A DNA stretch of 64,000 bases from Deltaproteobacteria bacterium (GTDB taxonomy: Bacteria > Myxococcota_A > Polyangia > Polyangiales > JADJMO01). Numbering within the stretch: the stretch's first letter is position 1; each line of letters opens with the position of its first letter. This document shows positions 51,250 to 59,315 of the stretch, one piece after another. The translations under genes and the position numbers were made by a program. The notes beneath the pieces were generated by a model. That model did not search any database and was not told the DNA's origin. It worked only from the letters and a program-made list of their open reading frames with translations. Where the stretch lies: assembly GCA_022843175.1 (NCBI GenBank), contig JALHOE010000024.1, positions 1 through 64,000 on the forward strand, written 5' to 3'.

Positions 51250-51788
51250 GCCTTGATGCCGGCGCCGATGTCGACGCAGTTCTTCATCGAGCCGCTGCAG
51301 TCGGCGTTGGTCGCGCAGGTCGTCGTCGAGGGACACATGCCCGCCGCGGTGCAAGACCCGCCGCCCGCGCCGCCCGCGCCGCTCACGCAGCAGACCTGAC
51401 CCGAGCCGCAGTTGCTCGGGGCGGTGCAGCCCCACCGCGCGCCCGCGCACGCCGCGCCGCTGCTGATGCACGCGCCGATGCCAGCGATCACGCAGCACTG
51501 CTGCGTCCCGACCGTGCAGGTGAACGTCCCGCACTTCATCGAGGTCGTCGTCGACGGGGTGTCCGCCGGGGTATCCGCGGGGGGCGTCATCGTGTCGGCC
51601 GGGGGCGGCGTGGTGTCGCCGGCTGCGTCGGCCGGCGGCGTGCCGGTGTCGGCGGCAGTCTCTTCCGTCGACGTGTCGGCGGGCTGGATCCCGCCGGTGT
51701 CCTCGTCGAACTCGGTCGCCGTTGCGCCATCGCTGCCGCAACCGATCAGGAGCAAGGTCGTGAGGGCGGAGAGAGTGCGGAAGGTCAT
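51237..51788 (-). CDS. Cys-rich lipoprotein with Thr/Asp/Pro linker
   Basis: 183 residues from the ATG at 51788, preceded by a run of G. Signal with lipobox (LTTLLLIGC), then a Thr/Asp/Pro-rich linker of about 65 residues, then a Cys-rich domain with about 14 Cys (CGTFTCTVGTQQCCVIAGIG, CTAPSNCGSGQVCCVSG, CATNADCSGSMKNCV). The last part resembles the disulfide-knot modules (CxxNxDC) found in myxobacterial secreted proteins. It probably binds something at the cell surface; the target is unknown. Confidence 0.78.
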   Translation of the reverse strand: MTFRTLSALTTLLLIGCGSDGATATEFDEDTGGIQPADTSTEETAADTGTPPADAAGDTTPPPADTMTPPADTPADTPSTTTSMKCGTFTCTVGTQQCCVIAGIGACISSGAACAGARWGCTAPSNCGSGQVCCVSGAGGAGGGSCTAAGMCPSTTTCATNADCSGSMKNCVDIGAGIKACSK

Positions 51789-51802
51789 CCCCCTAGTGTA
51801 CG

Positions 51803-53245
51803 TCAACGCCTGGTCGCGCCAGCGAGGTCGGAGATTCCGGCGATCCGCGCGGCGTTCTCGACCTTTTCGTCGAGGTTGGCCTGTACCTCCATCCGCACCC
51901 GCTGCGCCTGCGGTGAGCCTGCGCCGTGCATCGACTCGGTGCGGATCGCGACCGCCGTCGGACCCAACGTCATGTTCTCGATGAGCCGCAGGACCCGCAC
52001 ACGGTCCTCGGGGGTGCCGCGCGCACCGGTGACGTACTTGCGCAGCAGCTCGCCGTACTCGGGGTGCTCGAGGTCCTCGGCCGCGGGCATCGACACCATC
52101 AGACCTCCGGCGAGGTCCTCGGCGAGGCGGGTCATCTCGTAGGGGAAGCGCGTGACGTTGTGCTTGCAGACGTTGGCGAGCAGCGGGTCGACCATGTACG
52201 TGCCGGCCGGCGTCTTGTGACAGCGCGCGCCCGCCGCGAGACCGCCCGCGTGCATCGTCTCGTTGAGGTGCACCATCTCGACGAGCTTGTCGCGCACGTG
52301 CGACGCCTTCTCGGTGCCGTTGAGGCGCGCGATGAGCGCCGCGGCGCCGATGAGCACGTCGCCGTTGCCCGGCTTACAGCCGCCGTAGGACGCGCGGTGG
52401 TGGCCGGCGAAGTACTCGACGAGCGGCGTGGCCATGTGCGTCTCGCCGAGCATGAACACGTGATCGAGCGGCACCTCGACGTCGTCGAAGATCACCACGG
52501 CCTCTTGGCCGCCGTAGCGCGCGTTGCCCTGGTCCATGTCGCAGCCGTGCCGCCGGTCGTCGCTGGGCTGACGGCCGTAGATCATGGTGATGCCCTTGTG
52601 GTCGACCGGGATCGCGAACGACACGGCGAAGTCGGCCTCGCTCACCGAGAGCGAGCGGCCGGGCATCGCGAGGATCCAGTGCGAGTTCACCGCGCCGGTC
52701 TGGTGCATCTTCGCCCCACGCACCACGATCGAGTCGCTGCGGCGCTCCACGACGCGGAGGAACTGCTCCGGCTGCTCGGCCGGCGCCTTGCGGCGGTCGC
52801 CCTTGGGATCGGTCATCGCGCCGCAGAGGATGAGATCCTCGCGCTGCGCGAACTGAAGGAACCGGAGGAAGCGCGCGTGGTAGTCGCCCCCCATCTCGAA
52901 CGTGACGTTGTAGAGCGCGTTGAGCGCGTCCATGCCGACGCAGCGCTGGAAGCACGTGCCGGTGCGGCGCCCGAGCACGCGCTGCATCTCGGTCTTCTTT
53001 CGCAGATCGTCGGGCGCCTCGAAGATGTGCGTGAAGCGGTTGACGCGGTCGTTGATGAAGCGCGAGTGCGCGGTGAACAGCTCGCGGTGCTCGGGGTCGT
53101 GCGCGAGCGCGTAGCTCTCGGCCACGGTGCGCACCGACGGCGCGATGTTCGGGTGATCGACCGGATTGTCGACGCGCTTGCCCTTCACGAACACGCGGAG
53201 GTCGCGGCTGCGCAGGCTCGCGACGTATTCCTCAGCCGTCTTCAT
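51803..53245 (-). CDS. abfD: 4-hydroxybutyryl-CoA dehydratase homologue (HpaB/AbfD family)
   Basis: 480 residues from the ATG at 53245 (a TTG two codons earlier is possible). The family folds like acyl-CoA dehydrogenase. Fe-S ligands are conserved: C98 and C102 in GTCFQRCVGMDALN, H283 and C290 in AGHHRASYGGCKPG. These match the four [4Fe-4S] ligands of clostridial AbfD, with the same H-to-C spacing of 7. The enzyme dehydrates 4-hydroxybutyryl-CoA to crotonyl-CoA using FAD and the cluster, and also isomerises vinylacetyl-CoA. The alternative, 4-hydroxyphenylacetate 3-monooxygenase, lacks these Cys. No other pathway genes lie nearby. Its promoter region is short (12 bases to a long hairpin). 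Confidence 0.85.
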   Translation of the reverse strand: MKTAEEYVASLRSRDLRVFVKGKRVDNPVDHPNIAPSVRTVAESYALAHDPEHRELFTAHSRFINDRVNRFTHIFEAPDDLRKKTEMQRVLGRRTGTCFQRCVGMDALNALYNVTFEMGGDYHARFLRFLQFAQREDLILCGAMTDPKGDRRKAPAEQPEQFLRVVERRSDSIVVRGAKMHQTGAVNSHWILAMPGRSLSVSEADFAVSFAIPVDHKGITMIYGRQPSDDRRHGCDMDQGNARYGGQEAVVIFDDVEVPLDHVFMLGETHMATPLVEYFAGHHRASYGGCKPGNGDVLIGAAALIARLNGTEKASHVRDKLVEMVHLNETMHAGGLAAGARCHKTPAGTYMVDPLLANVCKHNVTRFPYEMTRLAEDLAGGLMVSMPAAEDLEHPEYGELLRKYVTGARGTPEDRVRVLRLIENMTLGPTAVAIRTESMHGAGSPQAQRVRMEVQANLDEKVENAARIAGISDLAGATRR

Positions 53246-53257
53246 GCGCAAAGTCTA

Positions 53258-53341
53258 CCGGAGCCGCGAGCGTCAGCGAGCGGGTTGTCGAGCGCTGAGA
53301 GCGACGGCTGACAACCCGCTCCCTCACGGTCGCGGCTCCGG
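53258..53341. terminator. 32-bp imperfect inverted repeat after ybbR
   Basis: Arms 53258-53289 and 53310-53341 match at 29 of 32 positions with a 20-base loop. It lies 9 bases after the stop of the YbbR-domain gene and just before the abfD start, so a transcription terminator for the folP-cdaA-ybbR operon is likely. The left arm holds GCGTCAGCGAGCG, shared with the palindrome at 18085. Confidence 0.7.
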
Positions 53342-53349
53342 TCGCGGCT

Positions 53350-54327
53350 CTACCTCGTGATCGCCACGCGCGGGGGGCTCACCACGACCTCGCTGCAGCC
53401 GGGCACGTCGACCTTCACGTCGGTCTCCTCGGGGCCCTTCTTGGCGAAGTCGGCGCCGAGGGCCTCGAGATCGATCTTGGGGACGACCGCGTCCTCTTTG
53501 AGCTCGTCTGCCTTCTTCGGCGGGCAGGTGACCACGACCGACACCGCGCGCGGGCGAAGGGTGACTCCCTTGCCCTTGAGGAGCAGCACCGGGACGTTGG
53601 CGAACGTCCTGGTCTTGGTCTCGCTCACGAGCTCGAACCGCACCTCGACCTGATCGGGCTCCACCGTGACGTTGCCGTCGATGAGCCCGGCGGCTCCGAT
53701 GTCGATGAACACGCTCTGGATGTGGCTGCCGACCGGGCGGTCCTTGAGCTCGACGGTCGTCGACTTGAGCTCCTGGATGGGATCGATGCGCGAGCGCGGA
53801 CCGGTGAGCATCACGGTGGCCGGTGTCACCGTCCACGCGCCCTTCACGACCAGGCCCTCGGGGCTCGCGCTCCACGTGGGGTCGACCTTGAGCCGCTTGG
53901 TGACGCGCGTATCCCAGCGCAGGTTGAGCGCGCTCGGGTTGACGCTCACCTTGCGTACGCCGGGGGGAAGCTTGAGCGAGTACTCCTCGAGGCGAATCAC
54001 CGTCGGCTGGCCGTTCAGATCGAGGCTGATCGCGTCGAGCGGGTTGGCGAGGTCGTCGATGAGCGACCGCGGGCCCTGCACGGTGACGTGCACGCGCGGT
54101 GGGATCTGCGTGAGCAGCACCTTGGTCGCGTCCTTCTCGGGACCGCGAATGAGGTCGACCTCGAGCGTGCGCATCGACTCGCCGCCGCCGTGAAGCACGA
54201 CGTAGAGCACGAGCGACACCACCAGCGCCGCCACCTTGAGCGTCCAGTTCTCGGTGACGAACGCGACGAGGCGACCGCCGGCCGACAGCTCCTCGGCCTC
54301 GTTCTCGTCGACGGGCGGCGCGCTCAT
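53350..54327 (-). CDS. YbbR/CdaR-like membrane protein
   Basis: 325 residues. A short cytoplasmic tail, one transmembrane helix at about 30-48 (KVAALVVSLVLYVVLH), then YbbR-type repeats in the periplasm. Repeats show the pattern VxVTGPRSxIDxL, e.g. VHVTVQGPRSLIDDLANPLD and VMLTGPRSRIDPIQEL, about three in total. Adjacent to and overlapping cdaA (ATGA). In Firmicutes, CdaR regulates the CdaA diadenylate cyclase in the same way; the linkage here supports a similar role. No other cyclase gene is seen. Confidence 0.87.
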   Translation of the reverse strand: MSAPPVDENEAEELSAGGRLVAFVTENWTLKVAALVVSLVLYVVLHGGGESMRTLEVDLIRGPEKDATKVLLTQIPPRVHVTVQGPRSLIDDLANPLDAISLDLNGQPTVIRLEEYSLKLPPGVRKVSVNPSALNLRWDTRVTKRLKVDPTWSASPEGLVVKGAWTVTPATVMLTGPRSRIDPIQELKSTTVELKDRPVGSHIQSVFIDIGAAGLIDGNVTVEPDQVEVRFELVSETKTRTFANVPVLLLKGKGVTLRPRAVSVVVTCPPKKADELKEDAVVPKIDLEALGADFAKKGPEETDVKVDVPGCSEVVVSPPRVAITR

Positions 54328-55427
54328 TGATCGGTGCCCTCCTCGGGCGGCGCGGTGTCGAGCGGGGGCGGCAGGCTCGGGCGCTGCGGCGGAGTCTTCA
54401 CCTCGGCCCTCGGCTCCTTCTCCTGCTTCTCGGTCTTCTCGGCGCCGCGCTCGGAGACGGGAGCCGCCGGCGGCGTGTACGCCAAGAGCTTCTGCGTCAT
54501 CGGCGGCGGCGTCTTGATGACCAGCACCGGACCGGTCGCCGTCTTCGACGGCGGCACGTCGCGTCGCGACGACGGAACGCCCGGCGAGCGCGACGGCGGC
54601 GGCACCGACCGACGCGCCGGAGCGGTCGCGGCCTTGCGCAGGCGGCTCGGGGTCTCGTAGTGGCGGAGCAGGTTGCGGAGCGCCTCGGGGGTGACGTTGT
54701 CGACGTGGTTCTCCTGGAAGCAGAACATGATCGTCCCGCGCTCCTCGGAGACGACGATCGCGACGGCGTCCGTATCCGCCGTGATGCCGATCGCGGCGCG
54801 GTGACGCGAACCGAACTGCTTGTCGAGGCCGAGCTTCTCGGGCATCGGGAAGAACACGCCGGCCTGCGCGACGCGTAGGTTTCGGATGATCACCGAGCCG
54901 TCGTGGAGCTTGTTCTCGCCGACGGGGATGAAGATCGAGACCAGCAGCTCGCGGGTGACCTGGGCGTCGATCGCGGTGCCGGCGCCGACGATGAACTCGT
55001 CGAGGTTGGCGTCGCGCTCCCAGGTGATGATCGCCCCGTAGCGCAGACGCGCGAGCTCGGTGGCCGCGGCGACGACCTCTTCGATCACCTTGGTCTCGTC
55101 GTTGCGAACGAGACCGCCGAGAAGCGGCCGCCCCGCGCGCATCAGCCCGCGGCGGAGGTCGTTCTGGAAGACGACGACGATCACGAGGATGATGGACGAG
55201 AGCAGGGTGGACAGCAGCGTGGTCAGCGTGACCAAGCCCATCCAACGCCCGATCACGTAGATGCCGCCGAGGAACACGAGGCCGATGCCCATCTGCATCG
55301 CGCGCGTGCCGCGGAGCACGAGGAGCACGCGATAGACGAGGTAGGCGACGAGGAAGATGTCGATCAGATCGGTGACGATCTGGCCGAACGCGCGCGGCGC
55401 GAAGAGCTGGCGCAGGCCCTCAAACAT
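54324..55427 (-). CDS. cdaA: CdaA-type diadenylate cyclase
   Basis: 367 residues. Three transmembrane helices (about 15-105), the CdaA layout. The DAC domain (about 110-255) holds the nucleotide motifs LHDGSVIIRNLRVAQAG (DGA in most members, DGS here) and GSRHRAAIGITADTDAVA (RHRAA). It converts two ATP to c-di-AMP. A Pro/Arg/Lys-rich C-terminal tail of about 110 residues is unlike the short tails of most CdaA. It overlaps folP and ybbR at its start and stop. The DGS change should be compatible with a conserved small residue, but its effect is untested. Confidence 0.9.
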   Translation of the reverse strand: MFEGLRQLFAPRAFGQIVTDLIDIFLVAYLVYRVLLVLRGTRAMQMGIGLVFLGGIYVIGRWMGLVTLTTLLSTLLSSIILVIVVVFQNDLRRGLMRAGRPLLGGLVRNDETKVIEEVVAAATELARLRYGAIITWERDANLDEFIVGAGTAIDAQVTRELLVSIFIPVGENKLHDGSVIIRNLRVAQAGVFFPMPEKLGLDKQFGSRHRAAIGITADTDAVAIVVSEERGTIMFCFQENHVDNVTPEALRNLLRHYETPSRLRKAATAPARRSVPPPSRSPGVPSSRRDVPPSKTATGPVLVIKTPPPMTQKLLAYTPPAAPVSERGAEKTEKQEKEPRAEVKTPPQRPSLPPPLDTAPPEEGTDQ

Positions 55428-56382
55428 GGCGCGCCTCCTCGATGGCCGCGTCGACGGCCAGCGCCTGGCGAAGCGCGCGCACGTCGTGGACACGGAGCAC
55501 CGCCGCGCCGGCCCGAGCGGCGGCGAGGCAGGCAGCGACGGTGCCGCCGACCCGCTCGTCGGCGACGCTCTTGGTGAGGCCGGCGCGCTCCTCGGAGACG
55601 CCGATGAACGCCTTGCGCGAGGGGCCGACGTAGACCGGGTGACCGAGCTCGTGGAAGTGCGCCAGGCCGGCGAGGACGCGCAGGTTGTCGTCGGTGCCCT
55701 TGCCGAACCCGAGGCCCGGGTCCATCACGATGCGATCGCTCGGGACGCCCGCCTCCCTCGCGCGGTCACGGGCAGACCACCACTCGCGGGAGACCTCGAC
55801 GAGCACGTCGTCGTAGGTGGACACGGCGCCCGCGCGCGAGTGCATCAACACCAACCACGCGTCGTGCGACGCGCACACCCGCGCGAGCTCGACGTCGGCC
55901 AGACAGGAGACGTCGTTGACGATGGTGGCGCCCGCCTCGATCGCTGCCCGAGCCACGGCCGGGGACGTGGTGTCGATCGCGACCCGCGTCGAGCGCGCCG
56001 CGTGCGCGATCGCGTCGGCGGTGCGCGCGATCTGCGTCTCGGCGTCGACCGGGGCGTAGCCCGACCCGTAGGCAGCGCCGGCCGGACGCGTGGACTCGCC
56101 GCCGACCTCAATCACGTCGGCGCCCTCTTCGAGCAGACGATCGACGCGGGCGCGCGCAGCATCGGGAGCAAGGTAACGACCACCGTCCGAGAACGAGTCC
56201 GGCGTGACATTGAGCACGCCGACCACGACCGGCCGATGCCCCGCCGCATAGCGGATGGACGAAGGTCCGGACTCGCGACGATCCGGCGGGGAAACCGGGC
56301 GACGGAGCCATTCGGGGATACCCCGTACGGCGCAAGTCGGCGCGCCGCGGGAGCCCCCCACTTGGGGATCCACCGTGGCCAC
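55420..56382 (-). CDS. folP: Dihydropteroate synthase
   Basis: 320 residues from a GTG. About 45 residues precede the normal start of the TIM barrel and may be a spurious N-terminal extension. DHPS motifs: VVVGVLNVTPDSFSDGGRY, DVIEVGGESTRPAG, RVAIDTTSPAVARAA, ATIVNDVSCL, DPGLGFGKGTDDNLRVL and GPSRKAFIGV. It joins 6-hydroxymethyl-dihydropterin pyrophosphate and p-aminobenzoate in folate synthesis. It overlaps cdaA by 8 bases, so the two are coupled. The isomerase gene upstream is 46 bases away. Confidence 0.93.
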   Translation of the reverse strand: MATVDPQVGGSRGAPTCAVRGIPEWLRRPVSPPDRRESGPSSIRYAAGHRPVVVGVLNVTPDSFSDGGRYLAPDAARARVDRLLEEGADVIEVGGESTRPAGAAYGSGYAPVDAETQIARTADAIAHAARSTRVAIDTTSPAVARAAIEAGATIVNDVSCLADVELARVCASHDAWLVLMHSRAGAVSTYDDVLVEVSREWWSARDRAREAGVPSDRIVMDPGLGFGKGTDDNLRVLAGLAHFHELGHPVYVGPSRKAFIGVSEERAGLTKSVADERVGGTVAACLAAARAGAAVLRVHDVRALRQALAVDAAIEEARHV

Positions 56383-56428
56383 TGACTAAGCGCTAGCAGT
56401 CAGCGGCTTTTCCAGCAAGTTCAGCGCG

Positions 56429-57352
56429 CTATTTCTTCGGTTGCCGGGGGATCGGTCGCGGCCCGACGTCGATGTTCACGAGCGGGAGGAGCTCTTCGTC
56501 GACCTCGACCTGCTTGGCTCCGCGCAGGCGCTCGACCAGTGCTTTGTAGGTGGTCTCGCGGCGCTGCTCGTAGAGCACGTCGCGGATCGAGGGGGTCTCG
56601 TCCGCGAGGCTGCGGGTCATCGCGGGGACCGAGCCCTTGCGCCAGAGCACGTGCCAGCCCGCGCTCGACTGGACGGGCGCGGCGGAGATCTCGCCGTCCT
56701 TCATGGCGAAGACCGCCCCGGCGAGCTCCTTCGGGACCACGACCTTCGGCTCGGTGGTCTTGCCGTCGGCGCTGATGAAGCCGAGGTCGCCGTTGGACGT
56801 CTTGGTGGCGGGGTCGAGGCTCGTCTCGCCGACGATCTTCGGCCATCCCTCGCGGGTGGGATCGGCCTTCACCCGGGCCAGCGCCGCGTCGGCTGCGGCT
56901 TTGTTGGCGGTGACGATGTGCCAGACCCGGACCCGCTCCGGCGTTTTGTATTCGGCGAGGTGGGCGTCGTAATAGGCCTTGATGTCGGCCTCGGGGATCG
57001 CGGCCTTGCCGCCGAGCGCGTCGATCTCCTTGCGCACGAGCGAGCCGGCGAGCGACTTGTCGATCGCGTGTTTGACGGAGCGGTCGTCGAGCGCGCCCTT
57101 CTGCTTCGCGGCCTCGGCGAGGACCTCTTCGCGCACGATCGCCTCGTCGACGTACTTGCGGAGGATGTCGGCCTTGGTGGAGCCGAGGGCTGCGAGCTCG
57201 AAGGCGGGAACCCCGGCGAGCGCCTTCTTGATTTGGGCGGCGGTGACCTTGCGCTCGCCGATCGTGGCGACGACCGCGCCGTCGTCGACCGCGCGCGCGG
57301 AGCTCGCCACGCTGAGCGCGATCAACAGAGCCGGAATGGACGAGCGACGCAC
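56429..57352 (-). CDS. PpiC/SurA-type peptidyl-prolyl isomerase
   Basis: 307 residues from the GTG at 57352 (AAGGCCCC upstream); a TTG at 57388 would add 12 residues. Signal peptide RRSSIPALLIALSVASSARA. N-terminal chaperone-like part (VVATIGERKVTAAQIKKAL, YVDEAIVREEVLAEAAK), then the parvulin domain (about 165-270): VRVWHIVTANKAAADAALAR, GDLGFISADG, AGAVFAMKDGEISAAPVQSS and AGWHVLW. This is the complete arrangement of PrsA/SurA-type folding helpers. It acts in the periplasm. It lies between a small cytoplasmic protein gene and folP. Confidence 0.88.
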   Translation of the reverse strand: MRRSSIPALLIALSVASSARAVDDGAVVATIGERKVTAAQIKKALAGVPAFELAALGSTKADILRKYVDEAIVREEVLAEAAKQKGALDDRSVKHAIDKSLAGSLVRKEIDALGGKAAIPEADIKAYYDAHLAEYKTPERVRVWHIVTANKAAADAALARVKADPTREGWPKIVGETSLDPATKTSNGDLGFISADGKTTEPKVVVPKELAGAVFAMKDGEISAAPVQSSAGWHVLWRKGSVPAMTRSLADETPSIRDVLYEQRRETTYKALVERLRGAKQVEVDEELLPLVNIDVGPRPIPRQPKK

Positions 57353-57384
57353 GGGGGCCTTCGTAGGCCACCCGCGCCAAGGGC

Positions 57385-57849
57385 TCAAGCGGCCCGGCGA
57401 CGACGCGGCGGACGCTTGCCCTCGCCGGGGATGACGCCCGCATCGACGAGGACCTCGTCGGAGATGCCCACGAAGCGGTAGGTCTCGCGCCGAAAGGCGT
57501 AGGCGTGGTGCAGCCGCTGGATCAGCTCCACGGTGGCCGCGCTCGCCGCCATCGGGCGCGGGAGCTTGCGGACCTTCTTGATGTTCGACAGCGGCTCGCC
57601 GAGCTCGAGGAGCTCTTGCACCCGCTGGAGGACGTCGAGCGGCTTGAGCTCGCGCTCGCCGTGTGCCTGGTTCTGCTCGAGCTCGCGCAGGAGTCGCTGC
57701 CTCCGCTTGGCGGTGCGGCCGTCGAGCTTGGGGCCGACGGCGCCTCCGCCGAGCACGTCGTTGAACATACGCGCGACGCGGCGCTTCTCGATTGCCTCGG
57801 GGCTCCCGCGTCGGTTGAGCGCGCGCGCCGGCGTCTTCGCTTTGGCCAT
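57385..57849 (-). CDS. Small basic protein, unknown function
   Basis: 154 residues from the ATG at 57849, only about 10 bases after a -10 box, so translation may be leaderless or nearly so. Basic, helical, with KLDGRTAKRRQRLLRELEQ and a C-terminal GEGKRPPRRRRAA tail. The repeated helical blocks could bind nucleic acid or ribosome, but no family is recognised. It is the first gene of the isomerase-folP-cdaA-ybbR series (gap to the isomerase 32 bases). Confidence 0.65.
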   Translation of the reverse strand: MAKAKTPARALNRRGSPEAIEKRRVARMFNDVLGGGAVGPKLDGRTAKRRQRLLRELEQNQAHGERELKPLDVLQRVQELLELGEPLSNIKKVRKLPRPMAASAATVELIQRLHHAYAFRRETYRFVGISDEVLVDAGVIPGEGKRPPRRRRAA

Positions 57850-57859
57850 TCCAGCGCTG

Positions 57860-57887
57860 ACTCTATTCGATTCAAACCGGCGGTCAA
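57860..57887 (-). promoter_or_regulatory. Sigma-70-like promoter with operator-like inverted repeat
   Basis: On the minus strand: TTGACC (57882-57887), 16-base spacer, TAGAGT (57860-57865). Inverted repeat ATTCGATT (57865-57872) and AATCGAAT (57888-57895) flanks and overlaps it, as a repressor operator might. The region is AT-rich against the GC-rich background. It should drive the five-gene operon that ends in ybbR. Confidence 0.5.
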
Positions 57888-57924
57888 AATCGAATCAAAC
57901 GCGGTTCCTCGACTCTAGAAACAC

Positions 57925-59229
57925 TTATCTATCGCCGGCCAATAGCAGCATGAGTCCAAAAGCGGCGAGCACCCAGAGGGGCCAGGTAACCCGGAGGAAA
58001 CGCCCGAAGTCCGAGGCGAGCCAGCCCGCGCCGACGGCGAGATCGGTCGCCGCGCTTCCGCCGACGAGGCGCCGGTGCTCGGTGGCGATCGCTGCGCGCT
58101 CCTCCTCGTCGAGCGGATCGTGGCCCTCGAGGAAACCCACGTGGTGCTCGAGCTCGTGCTCGATCGTCTCGCGGATCTCGGCGTCGACGTCGTACGGCTC
58201 GTCGTCGAACATCGACTTGAACGTGCGGTAGTACACGGCGATGACGAAGGGCGAGGACTGCACGCGCACATCGCCGTCTGCCGCGAGGTTCGGGGTATAG
58301 CTGCCGAGCAACGGCTCGCCGCCGTCGTCGCAGGGCGGAACGCCGTCCTCCACGAGGACCTCGAGCCCGCGTGGATCGGTAATGCCGAGGTCCTCGAACA
58401 CCGAGCGGGTGATCTTCGCGGCGCGCTCGGTGAACGCCTCGAGCGAGGGAAACTCCTCGTCGGCGTGCTCGCCGCGCGCAGGCGCCCAGTCGAGCGGTCG
58501 CCGCACGACCTCGACGTCGTGACGCGCACCGCACTCCGGGCACGGCGCCGGCGCGAGCAAGCGCGGCGGCCAGTGCTGGCGGTCGTAGGCGCGGCAGATC
58601 GCGTCCCACACCGGGGCGAACGCGTCGTCGTCGAGCGCGTCGAGGGCGCGCGCGATCGCGATCGGGCTCTTGGCGATCTCGGTGTCGCCGTCGGCGAGCG
58701 CACGGATGCCGAGCGCGCGGATGAGCGGCGCAGCCACGTCGAGCGGACCGCCGAGGTGTCGCTCGAGCTCGATTCGATCGCGGAGCGTGCGCCGCCCGAG
58801 GAGGAACCGATTCGCGACGCCGCGCCGAGCGACGGCAACCGGCGCATCGAAGTCGTGCCACTCCTCGCGATCGACCGGAGGATCGAGCTCGGGATCGCCG
58901 AGGGGCGCGAGCAGCGGCGTGACGGGGAGCGCCCGCGCACCGTCGAGCTCGATGGCGGCGTCGCAGTTCCGGCAGTTGAGCTTGGTGGGCTCCGCCTCGA
59001 TCGCGCCCATGGCGGCGACGATCGCCTCGATGACGTTCGCGTCGGCGAGCGGAAGCGCGAGGAGGTCGGACTCGCTCGTGACGAGACCGCGCTCGATCGC
59101 GGCGGGGAGATCCTTCGGGAGCGGCCGCTCGAGCCCATCCGCGCGGGGCGGCCGCTCGGCGCGCACCGTGACCTTCGCGCCGCTCGGCAGCGTGAGATCG
59201 AAGGGCGCGCCGAGCCGCGGTCGAGCCAT
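57925..59229 (-). CDS. Membrane-anchored HExxH metalloprotease-like protein
   Basis: 434 residues. Two zinc-ribbon-like Cys pairs, CRNCDA near 86 and CPECGA near 230. The peptidase motif IEHELEHHVGFLEGHD lies near 355 (HELEH = HExxH, with a downstream His/Asp). A C-terminal transmembrane helix (WPLWVLAAFGLMLLL) anchors it. The N-terminal part (LPSGAKVTVRAE) is of unknown nature. Zinc-dependent cleavage of a protein is plausible, but the orientation of the active site and the substrate are not known. Single gene, upstream of the five-gene operon. Confidence 0.7.
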   Translation of the reverse strand: MARPRLGAPFDLTLPSGAKVTVRAERPPRADGLERPLPKDLPAAIERGLVTSESDLLALPLADANVIEAIVAAMGAIEAEPTKLNCRNCDAAIELDGARALPVTPLLAPLGDPELDPPVDREEWHDFDAPVAVARRGVANRFLLGRRTLRDRIELERHLGGPLDVAAPLIRALGIRALADGDTEIAKSPIAIARALDALDDDAFAPVWDAICRAYDRQHWPPRLLAPAPCPECGARHDVEVVRRPLDWAPARGEHADEEFPSLEAFTERAAKITRSVFEDLGITDPRGLEVLVEDGVPPCDDGGEPLLGSYTPNLAADGDVRVQSSPFVIAVYYRTFKSMFDDEPYDVDAEIRETIEHELEHHVGFLEGHDPLDEEERAAIATEHRRLVGGSAATDLAVGAGWLASDFGRFLRVTWPLWVLAAFGLMLLLAGDR

Positions 59230-59315
59230 CGCTCGTCGAGTAGGACAGCGTGGGCCCGAAAGAAAGCATCCCCGGCTCTTGCGCGGGCGGCCGGGATCCG
59301 CGAGCTTGATTGTCG

